Assembly (NCBI RefSeq): GCF_005845365.1
Contig: NZ_CP040509.1
Coordinates: 682,001-746,000 of the forward strand
Length of the DNA: 64,000 bases
Reading direction: 5' to 3'
Source: Rhodoluna limnophila
GTDB lineage: Bacteria > Actinomycetota > Actinomycetes > Actinomycetales > Microbacteriaceae
Made by a program: the position numbers and the translations under genes. The stretch's first letter is position 1, and each line of letters starts with the position of its first letter. The notes under the pieces are model-generated. The model made no database searches, was not told the origin of the DNA, and worked only from the letters and a program-made list of their open reading frames with translations. This document shows positions 8,739-20,088 of the stretch, piece by piece.

Positions 8739-9329
8739 ATGATCGAGTTTGACGTCCCATCCGATGCCCCTGCTGAATTCCGAGTAGCCCTCGAGTCGCT
8801 TAAGCATGCCGCAATTCGGAGTGAAATCGACGTTGAAACCATCCCAGCACCACCTGCAATCGCATCTCATGCGATCACATTTAAAGCAAACATCAAAGAG
8901 AACCTAACCGGTGTTGAGGGTGACGCGGGTACAGGACGTTTTGTCATGCTTTGGGAGCCAGAACCCCAGGAGGCATGGGCGTCACGATTTAGAGTCGTCA
9001 TTTTCGCCAAGTCGCCGCTTGAAACCAACATCGGTGCTGACGAAGAAATCAGTGATGTTGTTTGGGCATGGCTCAATGAGGCCCTCCAGAACCGGCACGC
9101 TGAGTTTGGTGCGATTGCTGGAACTGCTACCAGAATTATGTCTACTGGATACGGTTCACTAAGCGCGCAGCATGATCACGCTGAGCTGGAACTTCGTGCG
9201 TCTTGGTCACCGTTGACCACAGATATTGCCGGCAGCTTCGAAGCGTGGTTGGACCTTATCTGCATCATGTCAGGATTCCCAAACCTACCTGCAGGGATAT
9301 CTACTATTGACTTCTCGGGTCGTCGATGA
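8739..9329 (+). CDS. DUF3000 family protein
   Basis: 196 aa, soluble, no known catalytic motif. It belongs to the actinobacterial DUF3000 family, whose members usually sit directly before the ribonuclease D gene, as here: the ATG of rnd overlaps this stop codon (ATGA). The conserved part covers about residues 45-185, with FVMLWEPEPQEAWASRFR and a C-terminal stretch ending LPAGISTIDFSGRR. Function unknown. Translation coupling with rnd hints at a related role in RNA metabolism, but that is inference only. Confidence 0.85.
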   Translation: MIEFDVPSDAPAEFRVALESLKHAAIRSEIDVETIPAPPAIASHAITFKANIKENLTGVEGDAGTGRFVMLWEPEPQEAWASRFRVVIFAKSPLETNIGADEEISDVVWAWLNEALQNRHAEFGAIAGTATRIMSTGYGSLSAQHDHAELELRASWSPLTTDIAGSFEAWLDLICIMSGFPNLPAGISTIDFSGRR

Positions 9330-10567
9330 ACGACCAAGAGCAAGTTGAACTTCCTCTGCTCAAAAGTGCCCGGGCAAGTGTCGTTTTTGTCGACAATCAG
9401 GAGCTGCTCAATGAAGCGGTTGCGGTTCTGGCAAATGCCTCGGGCCCATTCGCTCTCGATGCCGAGCGAGCTTCTGGATTTAAGTATTCTCAGCGTGCGT
9501 ACCTTATCCAAGTGCACCGATCAGGAACACCGATTTACCTAGTTGACCCGATCGCGATTAGCCCTGAGTTTTCAACGGAACCCTTCAGAGAATTAGCCGA
9601 GTTGCTTTCTCAGGACGAGTGGGTTCTTCACGCCGCAAGCCAAGACATTCCCTGCCTTTCCGAGCTTGGGTTTAGTCCGGTCTCACTGTTCGACACTGAA
9701 CTAGGTTCCAGAATCGCAGGTCTACCTCGCGTGAGCCTCGGAGCCGTCTGTGAGCACTTTCTGGGTCTCCGGTTAGCAAAGGAACATTCTGCGGTGGACT
9801 GGAGCACTCGCCCGCTTCACGCGGACTGGCTGAACTACGCTGCATTGGACGTCGACGTTCTGCTTGAACTTCGCGAGAAATTGGAAGTTGAACTCGAGAC
9901 ATTGGGCAAGCTCGACTGGGCTCGCCAAGAGTTTGCAAATACTGCAAGGATGAAACCCAAGCCGCCAAAGGCCGACAAATGGCGCTCCCTTACTGGTCTG
10001 AGTGCTCTTAAAGATGCCCGAAAGTACGCAGTAGCAAAGGCGATGTGGGAGGCAAGAGAATTGCTAGCAATAAAGCTAGACGTCTCACCTGGCCGCCTAA
10101 TTCCTGATTCTGCGATCGTGCACGTTGCAAACACACTGCCCAAGTCGCGTCCTGAGTTGGCGGGCGATCGTGCCTTTGTTGGCCGTGCCAGTAGGTCATA
10201 CATCGACACTTGGTGGACCGCCGTGGAGAATGGTCTCAAGTCTCGTGACTTACCACCTATCAAGGTGAAGACCGAGGGAATACCTAATCACCGCACTTGG
10301 CCGGGGCGTTTTACCGACGCAGACAACAGACTCAAAGCTGTCAAGCCTGTGCTGCAAGAGCTTTCGGAGTCGCTCAAAATTCCTGCCGAGAATCTCATAA
10401 CACCGGACTTCGTTCGTCAAGTCTGTTGGGAGCCACCTGTGGAGGCAAGTGCCTATGCAATCGGGCATTTCCTAGCAACTCTTGGAGCTAGGCAGTGGCA
10501 GATAGATTTGGTCGCTGAACCGATTCACTTGGCCATTTCGGCCGTGAGCCAAGGCGACGAGGACTAA
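9326..10567 (+). CDS. rnd: Ribonuclease D (DEDD exonuclease with HRDC domain)
   Basis: 413 aa. 3'-5' exoribonuclease family involved in tRNA 3' processing. The DEDDy residues are visible: DAE in FALDAERASG (about 48), SQD in HAASQDIPCL, and YAALDVDVLLEL near residue 170. An HRDC-like nucleic-acid-binding domain follows at about 230-310, plus a C-terminal extension typical of actinobacterial members. Start codon overlaps the DUF3000 stop by 4 nt. Convergent with dxs, 33 bp between stops. Confidence 0.9.
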   Translation: MNDQEQVELPLLKSARASVVFVDNQELLNEAVAVLANASGPFALDAERASGFKYSQRAYLIQVHRSGTPIYLVDPIAISPEFSTEPFRELAELLSQDEWVLHAASQDIPCLSELGFSPVSLFDTELGSRIAGLPRVSLGAVCEHFLGLRLAKEHSAVDWSTRPLHADWLNYAALDVDVLLELREKLEVELETLGKLDWARQEFANTARMKPKPPKADKWRSLTGLSALKDARKYAVAKAMWEARELLAIKLDVSPGRLIPDSAIVHVANTLPKSRPELAGDRAFVGRASRSYIDTWWTAVENGLKSRDLPPIKVKTEGIPNHRTWPGRFTDADNRLKAVKPVLQELSESLKIPAENLITPDFVRQVCWEPPVEASAYAIGHFLATLGARQWQIDLVAEPIHLAISAVSQGDED

Positions 10568-10600
10568 ACGCCGGCAATAAATCGCGGAACAAGCCAGAAA

Positions 10601-12538
10601 CTAGTGGGAGTTCAGCTCAGCTGAACTGCTTGAACCATCCTGGAGTGGTCTTGCATGCGGAACCTTAGACCCCACAACCTGGGCAACAATGTCAATTGCA
10701 ATGCTCTGTGCCGTCAACCCAACTCGTTCTAGGATTTCGTCGCGCGAAGCGTGTTCAAGGAATTCGTCCGGCAGACCAACCTCGTTTAGAGCTGTGTCTA
10801 CCTGCGCCGCACGCAATGTTTGTCTGATTCGCGTGCCAACGCCACCAACCTTGATGCCGTCTTCGATTGACACTACCAATCGGTGTTCAGCAGCCATTGA
10901 AACCACTGACGGTGCCACCGGAACCACCCACCGCGGGTCGAGAACCGTTGCACCGATACCCTGGGCGGCGAGCAGCTCAGCCACCTTCAACGCGGTTGTT
11001 GCCATAGCTCCGACGCTCACGATCAAAACGTCCTTGCTTGGGGCTTCTGATAGGACGTCAACGCCGTCTTCGGTTCGCCGGATTGCAGGTATCTCAGCTC
11101 CGACTGACCCCTTAGAGAAACGAACTACTGTCGGTGCATTGTCTACAGCTACCGCCTCGTTGAGTTCCTCTCGAAGGCGTAGGCCGTCTCTTGGTGAAGC
11201 AATTCTTATGCCCGGCACAATCTGAAGAACTGAGAGATCCCACATACCGTGGTGGCTCGCTCCATCGGGACCTGTCACACCAGAGCGGTCCAAGACAATT
11301 GTTACGCCAGCTTTGTGAAGGGCAACGTCCATAAGGACCTGGTCGAATGCTCGGTTGATGAATGTCGCGTAAACGGCAACCACCGGGTGGAGACCACCGA
11401 AAGCCATACCCGCGGCAGACGTGACGGCGTGCTGCTCAGCAATACCGACATCAAAGACTCGGCTTGGATACTTCTTTGCAAACTTATCGAGCCCAACAGG
11501 AATCAGCATGGCACCAGTAATTCCGACAACGCTTGGGTTCTGGTCGGCGATGGTTACAATCTCATCTGCAAACACCGATGTCCACGATGCGCCTGAGGAC
11601 TTCTCCAGCGACTCCCCTGTTTCTGGGTCAATCTTTCCCACCGCGTGGAACTGGTCGTCGATGTTTAGAGCCGCAGGGTCGTACCCGCGACCCTTTTCGG
11701 TTATCGCGTGCACGATCACTGGAGCCGCGTACTTCTTCGCCTGACTCAAAGCCTGTTCCATGGCAACAATGTCGTGACCATCTACCGGGCCGATGTACTT
11801 TATGTCTAGGTTTGGAAACATACCCTTAGGTGCAAAGGTGCTTAGCAAGCCTTTTCCTGCGCCTCTTGCTGCTGAGTAAACCAGACGACCGATCAGGCCA
11901 AATTTGTAGAACAGCTTCTTACTTAGTTTGTAGAGCCTTCTGTAGTTTGCATCAGTCCTGACACCGTTTAGGTATCTGGCAAGTCCACCGATGGTCGGCG
12001 CGTATGAACGGCCGTTGTCGTTGACAATAATGACCAGTTTTCGGTCGTTGTCATCGGAGATATTGTTTAGTGCTTCCCAGGCCATGCCGCCGGTCAAGGC
12101 TCCATCACCAATTACAGCAACGACATACCGATCGTCTTGCTTGGTTAGTTTGAATGCCTTGGCAATACCGTCAGCCCAAGAGAGTGAAGACGAGGCGTGG
12201 GAGCTTTCAACGATGTCGTGCTCTGACTCGCTTCTCTGCGGGTATCCTGCGATTCCGTCTTTTTGACGTAGTGAGCTCAGATCCTTGCGGCCGGTAAGTA
12301 ATTTGTGAACATAGGACTGATGACCCGTGTCAAAAATAACCGCATCACGTGGTGAATCAAAAACACGGTGGATTGCCACAGTTGTTTCGACTACGCCAAG
12401 ATTTGGTCCAAGGTGACCACCCGTTGCCGAAACCGCCCCTACTAGGTAGGTGCGAATTTCGTCACAAAGCCGCTTTAGCTCGGGTGCGCTTAGCGAATCA
12501 AGGTCGCGAGGTCCGGAAATCCGCTCTAACAAAGTCAT
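10601..12538 (-). CDS. dxs: 1-deoxy-D-xylulose-5-phosphate synthase
   Basis: First enzyme of the MEP isoprenoid pathway: condenses pyruvate and glyceraldehyde 3-phosphate using thiamine diphosphate. 645 aa, normal length. The N-terminal ThDP half has [15 protein letters not shown] and the diphosphate motif GDGALTGG...NN; the middle Pyr domain has [17 protein letters not shown] with the catalytic Glu; the transketolase C-terminal domain follows from about residue 490. It lies 35 bp after acnA, with a weak terminator hairpin in the gap just before its ATG. Confidence 0.96.
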   Translation of the reverse strand: MTLLERISGPRDLDSLSAPELKRLCDEIRTYLVGAVSATGGHLGPNLGVVETTVAIHRVFDSPRDAVIFDTGHQSYVHKLLTGRKDLSSLRQKDGIAGYPQRSESEHDIVESSHASSSLSWADGIAKAFKLTKQDDRYVVAVIGDGALTGGMAWEALNNISDDNDRKLVIIVNDNGRSYAPTIGGLARYLNGVRTDANYRRLYKLSKKLFYKFGLIGRLVYSAARGAGKGLLSTFAPKGMFPNLDIKYIGPVDGHDIVAMEQALSQAKKYAAPVIVHAITEKGRGYDPAALNIDDQFHAVGKIDPETGESLEKSSGASWTSVFADEIVTIADQNPSVVGITGAMLIPVGLDKFAKKYPSRVFDVGIAEQHAVTSAAGMAFGGLHPVVAVYATFINRAFDQVLMDVALHKAGVTIVLDRSGVTGPDGASHHGMWDLSVLQIVPGIRIASPRDGLRLREELNEAVAVDNAPTVVRFSKGSVGAEIPAIRRTEDGVDVLSEAPSKDVLIVSVGAMATTALKVAELLAAQGIGATVLDPRWVVPVAPSVVSMAAEHRLVVSIEDGIKVGGVGTRIRQTLRAAQVDTALNEVGLPDEFLEHASRDEILERVGLTAQSIAIDIVAQVVGSKVPHARPLQDGSSSSAELNSH

Positions 12539-12543
12539 AACTC

Positions 12544-12568
12544 TTAAAACTCAAGCTGCGCTTGAGTT
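12544..12568 (-). terminator. Weak terminator/attenuator between acnA and dxs
   Basis: On the minus strand an 8-bp perfect stem (AACTCAAG/CTTGAGTT, 5-nt loop) runs into TTTAAG. The U-tract is short, so read-through from acnA into dxs is likely. The hairpin ends about 9 nt before the dxs start codon. Confidence 0.5.
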
Positions 12569-12573
12569 ATTCC

Positions 12574-15252
<2,679 letters not shown>

Positions 15253-15296
15253 GTGTCTTCCTTACTATTTGCGCCATCGCTACTAGAAATTTACCA

Positions 15297-15956
15297 CTAT
15301 TGACGTGAACGAATTGTTTCGCGGGTGAGTAACCAAGTGGTCCATAGCAAAAACGCGTACAACGGTACGCCCATTGCTACCCTAAAGAAGCCAAGGGCCG
15401 CAAGTTGATCGGTTAGATACAGGGGAACTTGAACGAGTAGCCTCGAGGCGAAAAGTCCTACCCAAAGCAGAGTCACTAGCTGAAACCGGCGTAAAATAGC
15501 CGGTTCGTGCCGCCACGACATGTCGGTTTTCGCGGTCAATACTGAGATTAAGAGTCCGACGACAGGCCAGCGAATTAGAACCGAAACTAGAAGCACCGCA
15601 AAATAGATGCTGTTGGAGATGAATCCTTGGATGAAGTAATCCGCGGGTTGACCACCCTCGCGAAGCGGTAGGTATGCAGAGATGGCGATTCCGACGGAAC
15701 CCGCAATTGCCTGAGTCAGGGGCTTTTTTCGAATGATTTGGATTAGAAGTGAGACCGCAGAGAGTGAAGCTGCCGTAATCACAGCTACCACTGCATTGTT
15801 CGTTATTGACAGCAGAATTACGAAAACGGTAGCCGGGACAATGGCCTCGAAAACTCCGAACCAACCACCGAGTGCACCTAGAACGCCTTTTGAAGTCAGA
15901 GAGTAACCCTCGTCTGTTTTTGATACCCCTAGCTGGCTGGGTTGTTCTTTCGGCAC
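15297..15956 (-). CDS. DUF3159 family membrane protein
   Basis: 219 aa with five to six hydrophobic segments (about residues 35-55, 60-78, 88-105, 112-140, 165-180, 190-212) and short polar ends, so an integral membrane protein. It matches the actinobacterial DUF3159 family in its GxLxGxFExIVPxxVF-like start and in its position after dut and DUF3710. Its GTG start directly abuts the stop codon of the DUF3710 gene (TAG-GTG), so translation is coupled. Function unknown. Confidence 0.82.
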   Translation of the reverse strand: MPKEQPSQLGVSKTDEGYSLTSKGVLGALGGWFGVFEAIVPATVFVILLSITNNAVVAVITAASLSAVSLLIQIIRKKPLTQAIAGSVGIAISAYLPLREGGQPADYFIQGFISNSIYFAVLLVSVLIRWPVVGLLISVLTAKTDMSWRHEPAILRRFQLVTLLWVGLFASRLLVQVPLYLTDQLAALGFFRVAMGVPLYAFLLWTTWLLTRETIRSRQ

Positions 15957-16559
15957 CTAGAGGCTCCTTGGTGGCGCAACGGTTCCGCCGGGCATTTTTA
16001 GCGGCAAAAGGTCCTTTGGTGGCAGTGGAATATCGCCACGAGCCACGATTACCGACCGGAATAGGTCGTCAATGTCGGCTGCTGCCATCGGATCATTAAT
16101 TGCAGCTCCACCAACAACACCGCGCAAGAACCACTTTGGGCCGTCCACGCCGATAAAGCGCGCTATCCGAAAACCTGCTGCGTTTCCAGCCTCATCCATC
16201 AGCGGGATGCGGGCCAGTAATTCAGGACCAAGAGAACCGATCCGCTCTTCGGCCTGACCACCCTGGGTGGTGATTGATTGCTGCATTCCAGATCTAATTT
16301 CGTGCCAAATGCCCTCTGATTTTGGCGCAGCGAAGGCTTGCAGCTGGACTGAGGAGCCGTTCCACTCGAGGGTAACTGCGACAACGCGTTTTGAACCTTC
16401 CTCGACGTCCAAGCGCATTTGTAGACCTTCGCGAGGAGGAACTCGCATAGAGCCAAAGTCGAGATACGGACTTACGTCTGTGACCTCAGAAACGTCGAAT
16501 GGGCCTGCGGAATGACGGTCCACAGGAGCGGACTTACCGTTTGAATATGAAGCCGTCAT
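15957..16559 (-). CDS. DUF3710 family protein
   Basis: 200 aa, soluble. DUF3710 is an actinobacterial family regularly found beside dut. Conserved blocks are GPFDVSEV...DFGSMRVPP (about 19-42), VQLQAFAAPKSEGIWHEIR (about 70-88) and FIGVDGPKWFLRGVVGG (about 135-151). The start is 2 nt after the dut stop, and the stop touches the next start. Function unknown; the operon suggests nucleotide or cell-envelope housekeeping, but this is not demonstrated. Confidence 0.85.
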   Translation of the reverse strand: MTASYSNGKSAPVDRHSAGPFDVSEVTDVSPYLDFGSMRVPPREGLQMRLDVEEGSKRVVAVTLEWNGSSVQLQAFAAPKSEGIWHEIRSGMQQSITTQGGQAEERIGSLGPELLARIPLMDEAGNAAGFRIARFIGVDGPKWFLRGVVGGAAINDPMAAADIDDLFRSVIVARGDIPLPPKDLLPLKMPGGTVAPPRSL

Positions 16560-16561
16560 GA

Positions 16562-16999
16562 CTAGTTGACACCCGTCGATCCAAATCCAGCATCGCCACG
16601 GTGGCTCTCGGGTAGCGTCTCCACTCGGATAAAGTTGGCACGCTCCACCTTCTGGAACACCAGTTGGGCGATGCGGTCTCCGGCGGTGATTGAAAAGTCC
16701 TGCTCCCCCGTGTTGTAGAGATTTACTGCGATCTCCCCGCGGTAACCGGCATCAACGGTACCTGGCGTGTTCAGAACCGTAATTCCGTGCTTAGCAGCCA
16801 ATCCTGACCGTGGGTGTACCAAACACACATAGCCATCTGGCAGGGCGATAGAAACACCGGTTGGAACCATTACTCGACCTCGTGCTGGTACAACTGTGTT
16901 AATCCGGGACCTCAAATCGGCACCGGCGTCACCGGGCTGGGCATAGGCCGGGAGCATTTGATCGTCACAAACTATAAGTACAGGCAATTGATTGTTCAC
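16562..16999 (-). CDS. dut: Deoxyuridine 5'-triphosphate nucleotidohydrolase
   Basis: Trimeric dUTPase that cleaves dUTP to dUMP, keeping uracil out of DNA and feeding dTMP synthesis. 145 aa. All five family motifs can be read: AQPGDAGADLRS, HPRSGLAAKHGITVLN, GTVDAGYRGEI, GDRIAQLVF and the C-terminal GDAGFGSTG arm. GTG start with TACGCT 6 nt upstream: leaderless. First gene of the dut-DUF3710-DUF3159 operon and divergent from the DUF3093 gene, with overlapping -10 boxes. Confidence 0.96.
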   Translation of the reverse strand: MNNQLPVLIVCDDQMLPAYAQPGDAGADLRSRINTVVPARGRVMVPTGVSIALPDGYVCLVHPRSGLAAKHGITVLNTPGTVDAGYRGEIAVNLYNTGEQDFSITAGDRIAQLVFQKVERANFIRVETLPESHRGDAGFGSTGVN

Positions 17000-17005
17000 G
17001 GTTAG

Positions 17006-17011
17006 AGCGTA
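17006..17011 (-). promoter_or_regulatory. -10 box of dut, leaderless geometry
   Basis: TACGCT on the minus strand, 6 nt, then the GTG at 16999. It overlaps by 2 bp the -10 box of the divergent DUF3093 gene. Confidence 0.5.
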
Positions 17012-17015
17012 ATCT
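17010..17015 (+). promoter_or_regulatory. -10 box of the DUF3093 gene, leaderless geometry
   Basis: TAATCT, 6 nt, then GTG at 17022. It shares bases 17010-17011 with the dut -10 box, so RNA polymerase can open only one of the two promoters at a time. Confidence 0.5.
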
Positions 17016-17021
17016 AAAAGG

Positions 17022-17480
17022 GTGATGACTTCGCTAAAGACAAGCTCGGCTATTCGCTTCGAGGAGAGGGTTTACCCGAGCGTTGGTGCCTTCGGTGCAT
17101 CACTGATGGTTTGGCCGACGATTTGGCTAGCCTTGGCCCCACTAAACAGCACACTGGGGGCAGTGCTCGGACTTGTGCTGAACCTAGGCGTAGTAGCCCT
17201 GATGTACTTCGGTGCACCAATGGTTGTCGTAACCGACGACGAAATTTCTGTCGGTAGGGCAAGAATCCAGTTGTCGCTGGTTGCCGAACCGAGGAAAATT
17301 ACTAAAGAGGAGCGTCGTGCCGAGATTGGGCCGAAGCTAAATGCTCGCGCTTATCTACAGTTGCAGGCAACTGTGAAAGAAATGGTGCGGGTCAAGGTTC
17401 TCGATGATTCGGATCCGACACCGTACTGGATTTTTTCAACCCGAAACGCTGACGAAGTCTGCAGGCTCATCAAGGGTTAG
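17022..17480 (+). CDS. DUF3093 family membrane protein
   Basis: 152 aa. Two hydrophobic segments (about residues 23-40 and 44-64) precede a soluble C-terminal domain with VVTDDEISVGRARI and PYWIFSTRNADEVCRLI. This is the pattern of the actinobacterial DUF3093 family, which is normally encoded opposite dut and next to DUF4193. Probably a small membrane protein with the C-terminal domain in the cytoplasm. Function unknown. GTG start (an ATG follows at once), no Shine-Dalgarno sequence. Confidence 0.85.
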   Translation: MMTSLKTSSAIRFEERVYPSVGAFGASLMVWPTIWLALAPLNSTLGAVLGLVLNLGVVALMYFGAPMVVVTDDEISVGRARIQLSLVAEPRKITKEERRAEIGPKLNARAYLQLQATVKEMVRVKVLDDSDPTPYWIFSTRNADEVCRLIKG

Positions 17481-17494
17481 CAAGTAGGTACTTG

Positions 17495-17779
17495 CTACTC
17501 ACACTCAACGCAGATTTGGCCAAACTTACCTTTACGCGCAGAAAGTAGCGAGTGGTGCTTCACGATGAAGCACTCACTGCATGTAAATTCGTCATCCTGC
17601 GGTGGCAGTACAACAACGTCGAGGTCCTCGGAGACTACATCCGGAATTGAAAAGCCTTCACCGTGTTCTTCGTCAACGTCGACGACACCGGAAAGCTTGT
17701 CTGGAATACGCTCCTTGATTGCCTCGATTGACTCGTTATCGTCATCGTTCTTTCTAGGTGCGTCGTAATCGGTTGCCAT
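17495..17779 (-). CDS. DUF4193 family small acidic protein
   Basis: 94 aa. The very acidic first two-thirds lead to a C-terminal zinc-ribbon-like part: CSEC (about 69-72) and CVEC near the end, with FIVKHHSLLS between. It belongs to DUF4193, a small actinobacterial family in this same dut/sepH neighbourhood. Start ATG preceded by GAGAGGC. Function unknown; metal binding by the four cysteines is likely by pattern only. Confidence 0.85.
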   Translation of the reverse strand: MATDYDAPRKNDDDNESIEAIKERIPDKLSGVVDVDEEHGEGFSIPDVVSEDLDVVVLPPQDDEFTCSECFIVKHHSLLSARKGKFGQICVECE

Positions 17780-17853
17780 CTGGCTTGCCTCTCGTTTGCA
17801 TATCTAAGCGTGCATAGTGTGCAACAGAAAACCGAAGATAGCAAACCTGCAAC

Positions 17854-17950
17854 GCCGAAAACACAAAACGTGTCGCATCTAATTTTCGGCACACCATTTC
17901 GAATCTCGGTGAAACACCAACTGTGATGCCAAACTTTCAGTTGGAGGCAT
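17854..17950 (+). promoter_or_regulatory. Structured leader of sepH
   Basis: Holds an 8-bp inverted repeat GCCGAAAA (17854-17861)/TTTTCGGC (17883-17890), then a 7-bp stem CCAACTG (17917-17923)/CAGTTGG (17938-17944) whose right arm covers the first two bases of the Shine-Dalgarno sequence GGAGG (17943-17947). A competing pairing ATGCC (17926-17930)/GGCAT (17946-17950) also covers it. A possible -10 box (TCTAAT) lies between the arms of the first repeat. Confidence 0.4.
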
Positions 17951-17954
17951 TTCA

Positions 17955-18944
17955 ATGGAAGACATTAGATTTATCGAGGCCGAGGGCGATTTCTTAGTTC
18001 TCGAGTCCACCGATGGCCAGCGCTTTCGATTGCTAGCCGATGACCAGATCAGGTCAGCGCTTAGACGCGAGGATGCGCCAAAGTTGGACGCCGTGAAAAT
18101 GACCCCTCGTGAAATTCAGGATGCTGTCCGAGACGGTGAGGACATCGCCAGCCTTGTTGAGCGTTCCGGCGCAACTTTCGATTTCGTTGAGAAGTTCGCG
18201 GCACCGGTAATCGCTGAATTGGCCCACATTATTGATTCGGCCCTCACTGTGAGACTAGGCATCGTCGTTGATCGTGATCACACGACTGTTGAGTTTGGTG
18301 AAATGATGTCGGCAAGGATTCATAATCTGGGTGCGGCCACTATTACCTGGAAAGCAAAACGCAGCGACCTTGGGATTTGGCACCTGGCAGCTGAGTATGA
18401 ACTTCCAAACGGCTCTTCCACCGCAGTCTGGTCATTTGATCCGAAGCGGCTAGCACTTTCACCAGAGAACGAAAATGCAATCAATTTGACGAATAACGAA
18501 GCGCAAAAGAGTTCGTCCGCACCGGCTGCTTTTGCAAATCCTATTCTTAAGGTTGTCGACCAGCCGGCTAGCGAAGTCACTGAGGTTTTAAGTGCTACAC
18601 CTGTCGAGAATGTTGCGAGCCTTCCCGCAGTTGAATCTCGGGCGTCCGCAGCAGATGTCGTTCCGGAACTGGCATCTAGTAAGACCAAGCGTCCTGCAAT
18701 GCCTGCACCAGCAGAGCCTTTGAGCGCTACCGCCGACCTGCTCGAGGCTCTTCGCAGAAAGCGGACCGAGCGGAGCGAAACTCAAGAGACATCGGCGATT
18801 CAAGAGCCGGCAGTTCTTAATGTTGATAACGAAGTGACCGAAACTCAAGTAATTTCTGAAGCAGAGGCTTCCCCGGTAAAAAAGGGCCGTGCCAGCATGC
18901 CTAGCTGGGATGAAATTGTATTTGGAACCAAGACCGACGACTAG
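17955..18944 (+). CDS. sepH: Septation protein SepH
   Basis: Actinobacterial cell-division protein; in Streptomyces SepH stimulates FtsZ assembly. 329 aa. The N-terminal DUF3071 domain covers about residues 1-165 (start MEDIRFIEAEGDFLVLES; helix-turn-helix-like segment MTPREIQDAVRDGEDIASLV at about 49-68). A long disordered, Ala/Glu/Ser-rich middle follows, and the tail ends RASMPSWDEIVFGTK, the conserved C-terminal motif. ATG start with a strong GGAGG that can be hidden in a leader hairpin. The stop codon overlaps that of the convergent phosphodiesterase gene in a CTAG. Confidence 0.9.
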   Translation: MEDIRFIEAEGDFLVLESTDGQRFRLLADDQIRSALRREDAPKLDAVKMTPREIQDAVRDGEDIASLVERSGATFDFVEKFAAPVIAELAHIIDSALTVRLGIVVDRDHTTVEFGEMMSARIHNLGAATITWKAKRSDLGIWHLAAEYELPNGSSTAVWSFDPKRLALSPENENAINLTNNEAQKSSSAPAAFANPILKVVDQPASEVTEVLSATPVENVASLPAVESRASAADVVPELASSKTKRPAMPAPAEPLSATADLLEALRRKRTERSETQETSAIQEPAVLNVDNEVTETQVISEAEASPVKKGRASMPSWDEIVFGTKTDD

Positions 18945-20068
18945 AGGTATTGGGCAAATCTAAGTAGTGGCACAGCAGTCTCTTCGGGGCTTAGTCCACC
19001 GTGCTGCCCAATCATCTTTAGGCTTTTTGGTTTCGCGAACCCACGATGATAAACCGCAGACTTCGCACTGGCCAGCAAAAATAAGTCCGGTAACCGGCCG
19101 TGAAAGTTGGGTAGGACCTCTCCATACCAACCAGCTTCTATAACCTGTTCTTTTGTCAGTACGGTAGCCCGCGAATCAAGCGATCTTTGGAGGGCATCTC
19201 TAACCGAATTCAAGTCTGTATCAGGTTCAAAATAAAGAAAATTGACCCGCGGATCACCGCCAACGAACTTCAAACCGCTTAGGTCTTGGTTGAACTCATC
19301 CAAGTAAATGTGCTTCGACTCGTCCACGTCTATGATTCCATGATCCGCTGTTAGCAGCACCCCCGAGCGATTTCCCACCCGAGAAACAAAATCGTTCGTT
19401 AGGCCATCGAGTTCCTCGAGTTTTTGTCGCCAACGGTCAGAATCGGCACCGTACGCGTGCGCCAATTGATCTAGCTCGGGGACATATACGTAAACCAGAT
19501 TTCCCTGCGATGAGTTCAATAACTTATAGGCTTCGGCAAATCGGTCTTCGATCGACTTGGCCGCAATAAACGTTGCGTCGGGCATAGTGGCCTTGGTGAA
19601 GCTGGATGTGGCGTACTCCCCCGGACCAATTGAATAGCACTTAACTTCGGCTATTTTGGCCTGGGTTGACACTGTCTCGTGCGTCTGCCAGTTTCTGACA
19701 GCTTTGGAGTCCATCCCAGTAAGAAGATTTACTGAGGCTGAGTCCCGGTTGTCCCAAATTTGGTAGCCCACGATACCGTGCTGGCCGGGTAGAACTCCGG
19801 TGGCAAAACTTGTAATAGCCGATGCTGTGGTGCTCGGGAAAACTGTCGATAGTTTGGAACCGGTTGCTCGTGACAAAAATTTGGCATAGCCGCTGTTTTC
19901 GTTGAGATTGTGGTGACCCAGCCCATCGACCAAAATGACGCATGAGTTTTTTACTCGTCGCAGTCCTAGCCGATTGTTTACACCAGTTATTGAACCAAGT
20001 GCCGAAACAAAAACGTCTGACAGCCTCCCGAAGGATTTAGGAAGGGAAGGTAGCATCGAAGGCATCAC
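18941..20068 (-). CDS. Alkaline phosphatase family protein (nucleotide pyrophosphatase/phosphodiesterase type)
   Basis: 375 aa. Phosphodiesterase/alkaline phosphatase superfamily with two-metal sites: VILVDGLG (Asp, about 48), [22 protein letters not shown] with the nucleophile Thr (about 79), [11 protein letters not shown] (Asp/His), TADHGIIDV (Asp-His) and QHGGLSPEE near the C-terminus (His). No signal peptide is evident, so a cytoplasmic location is likely. Start is GTG 20068 or ATG 20065; GGGGTG precedes the ATG. Substrate unknown. Only about 20 bp separates it from the divergent parC. Confidence 0.85.
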   Translation of the reverse strand: MMPSMLPSLPKSFGRLSDVFVSALGSITGVNNRLGLRRVKNSCVILVDGLGHHNLNENSGYAKFLSRATGSKLSTVFPSTTASAITSFATGVLPGQHGIVGYQIWDNRDSASVNLLTGMDSKAVRNWQTHETVSTQAKIAEVKCYSIGPGEYATSSFTKATMPDATFIAAKSIEDRFAEAYKLLNSSQGNLVYVYVPELDQLAHAYGADSDRWRQKLEELDGLTNDFVSRVGNRSGVLLTADHGIIDVDESKHIYLDEFNQDLSGLKFVGGDPRVNFLYFEPDTDLNSVRDALQRSLDSRATVLTKEQVIEAGWYGEVLPNFHGRLPDLFLLASAKSAVYHRGFAKPKSLKMIGQHGGLSPEETAVPLLRFAQYL

Positions 20069-20088
20069 CCCAGTCTGCCATAACCGAT

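Noticed and set aside
10689-11225. A 178-codon open frame on the plus strand inside dxs
   Set aside because: It is antisense to a full-length, motif-complete dxs and its translation is Ser/Thr/Arg-rich with no family features; a codon-bias shadow.
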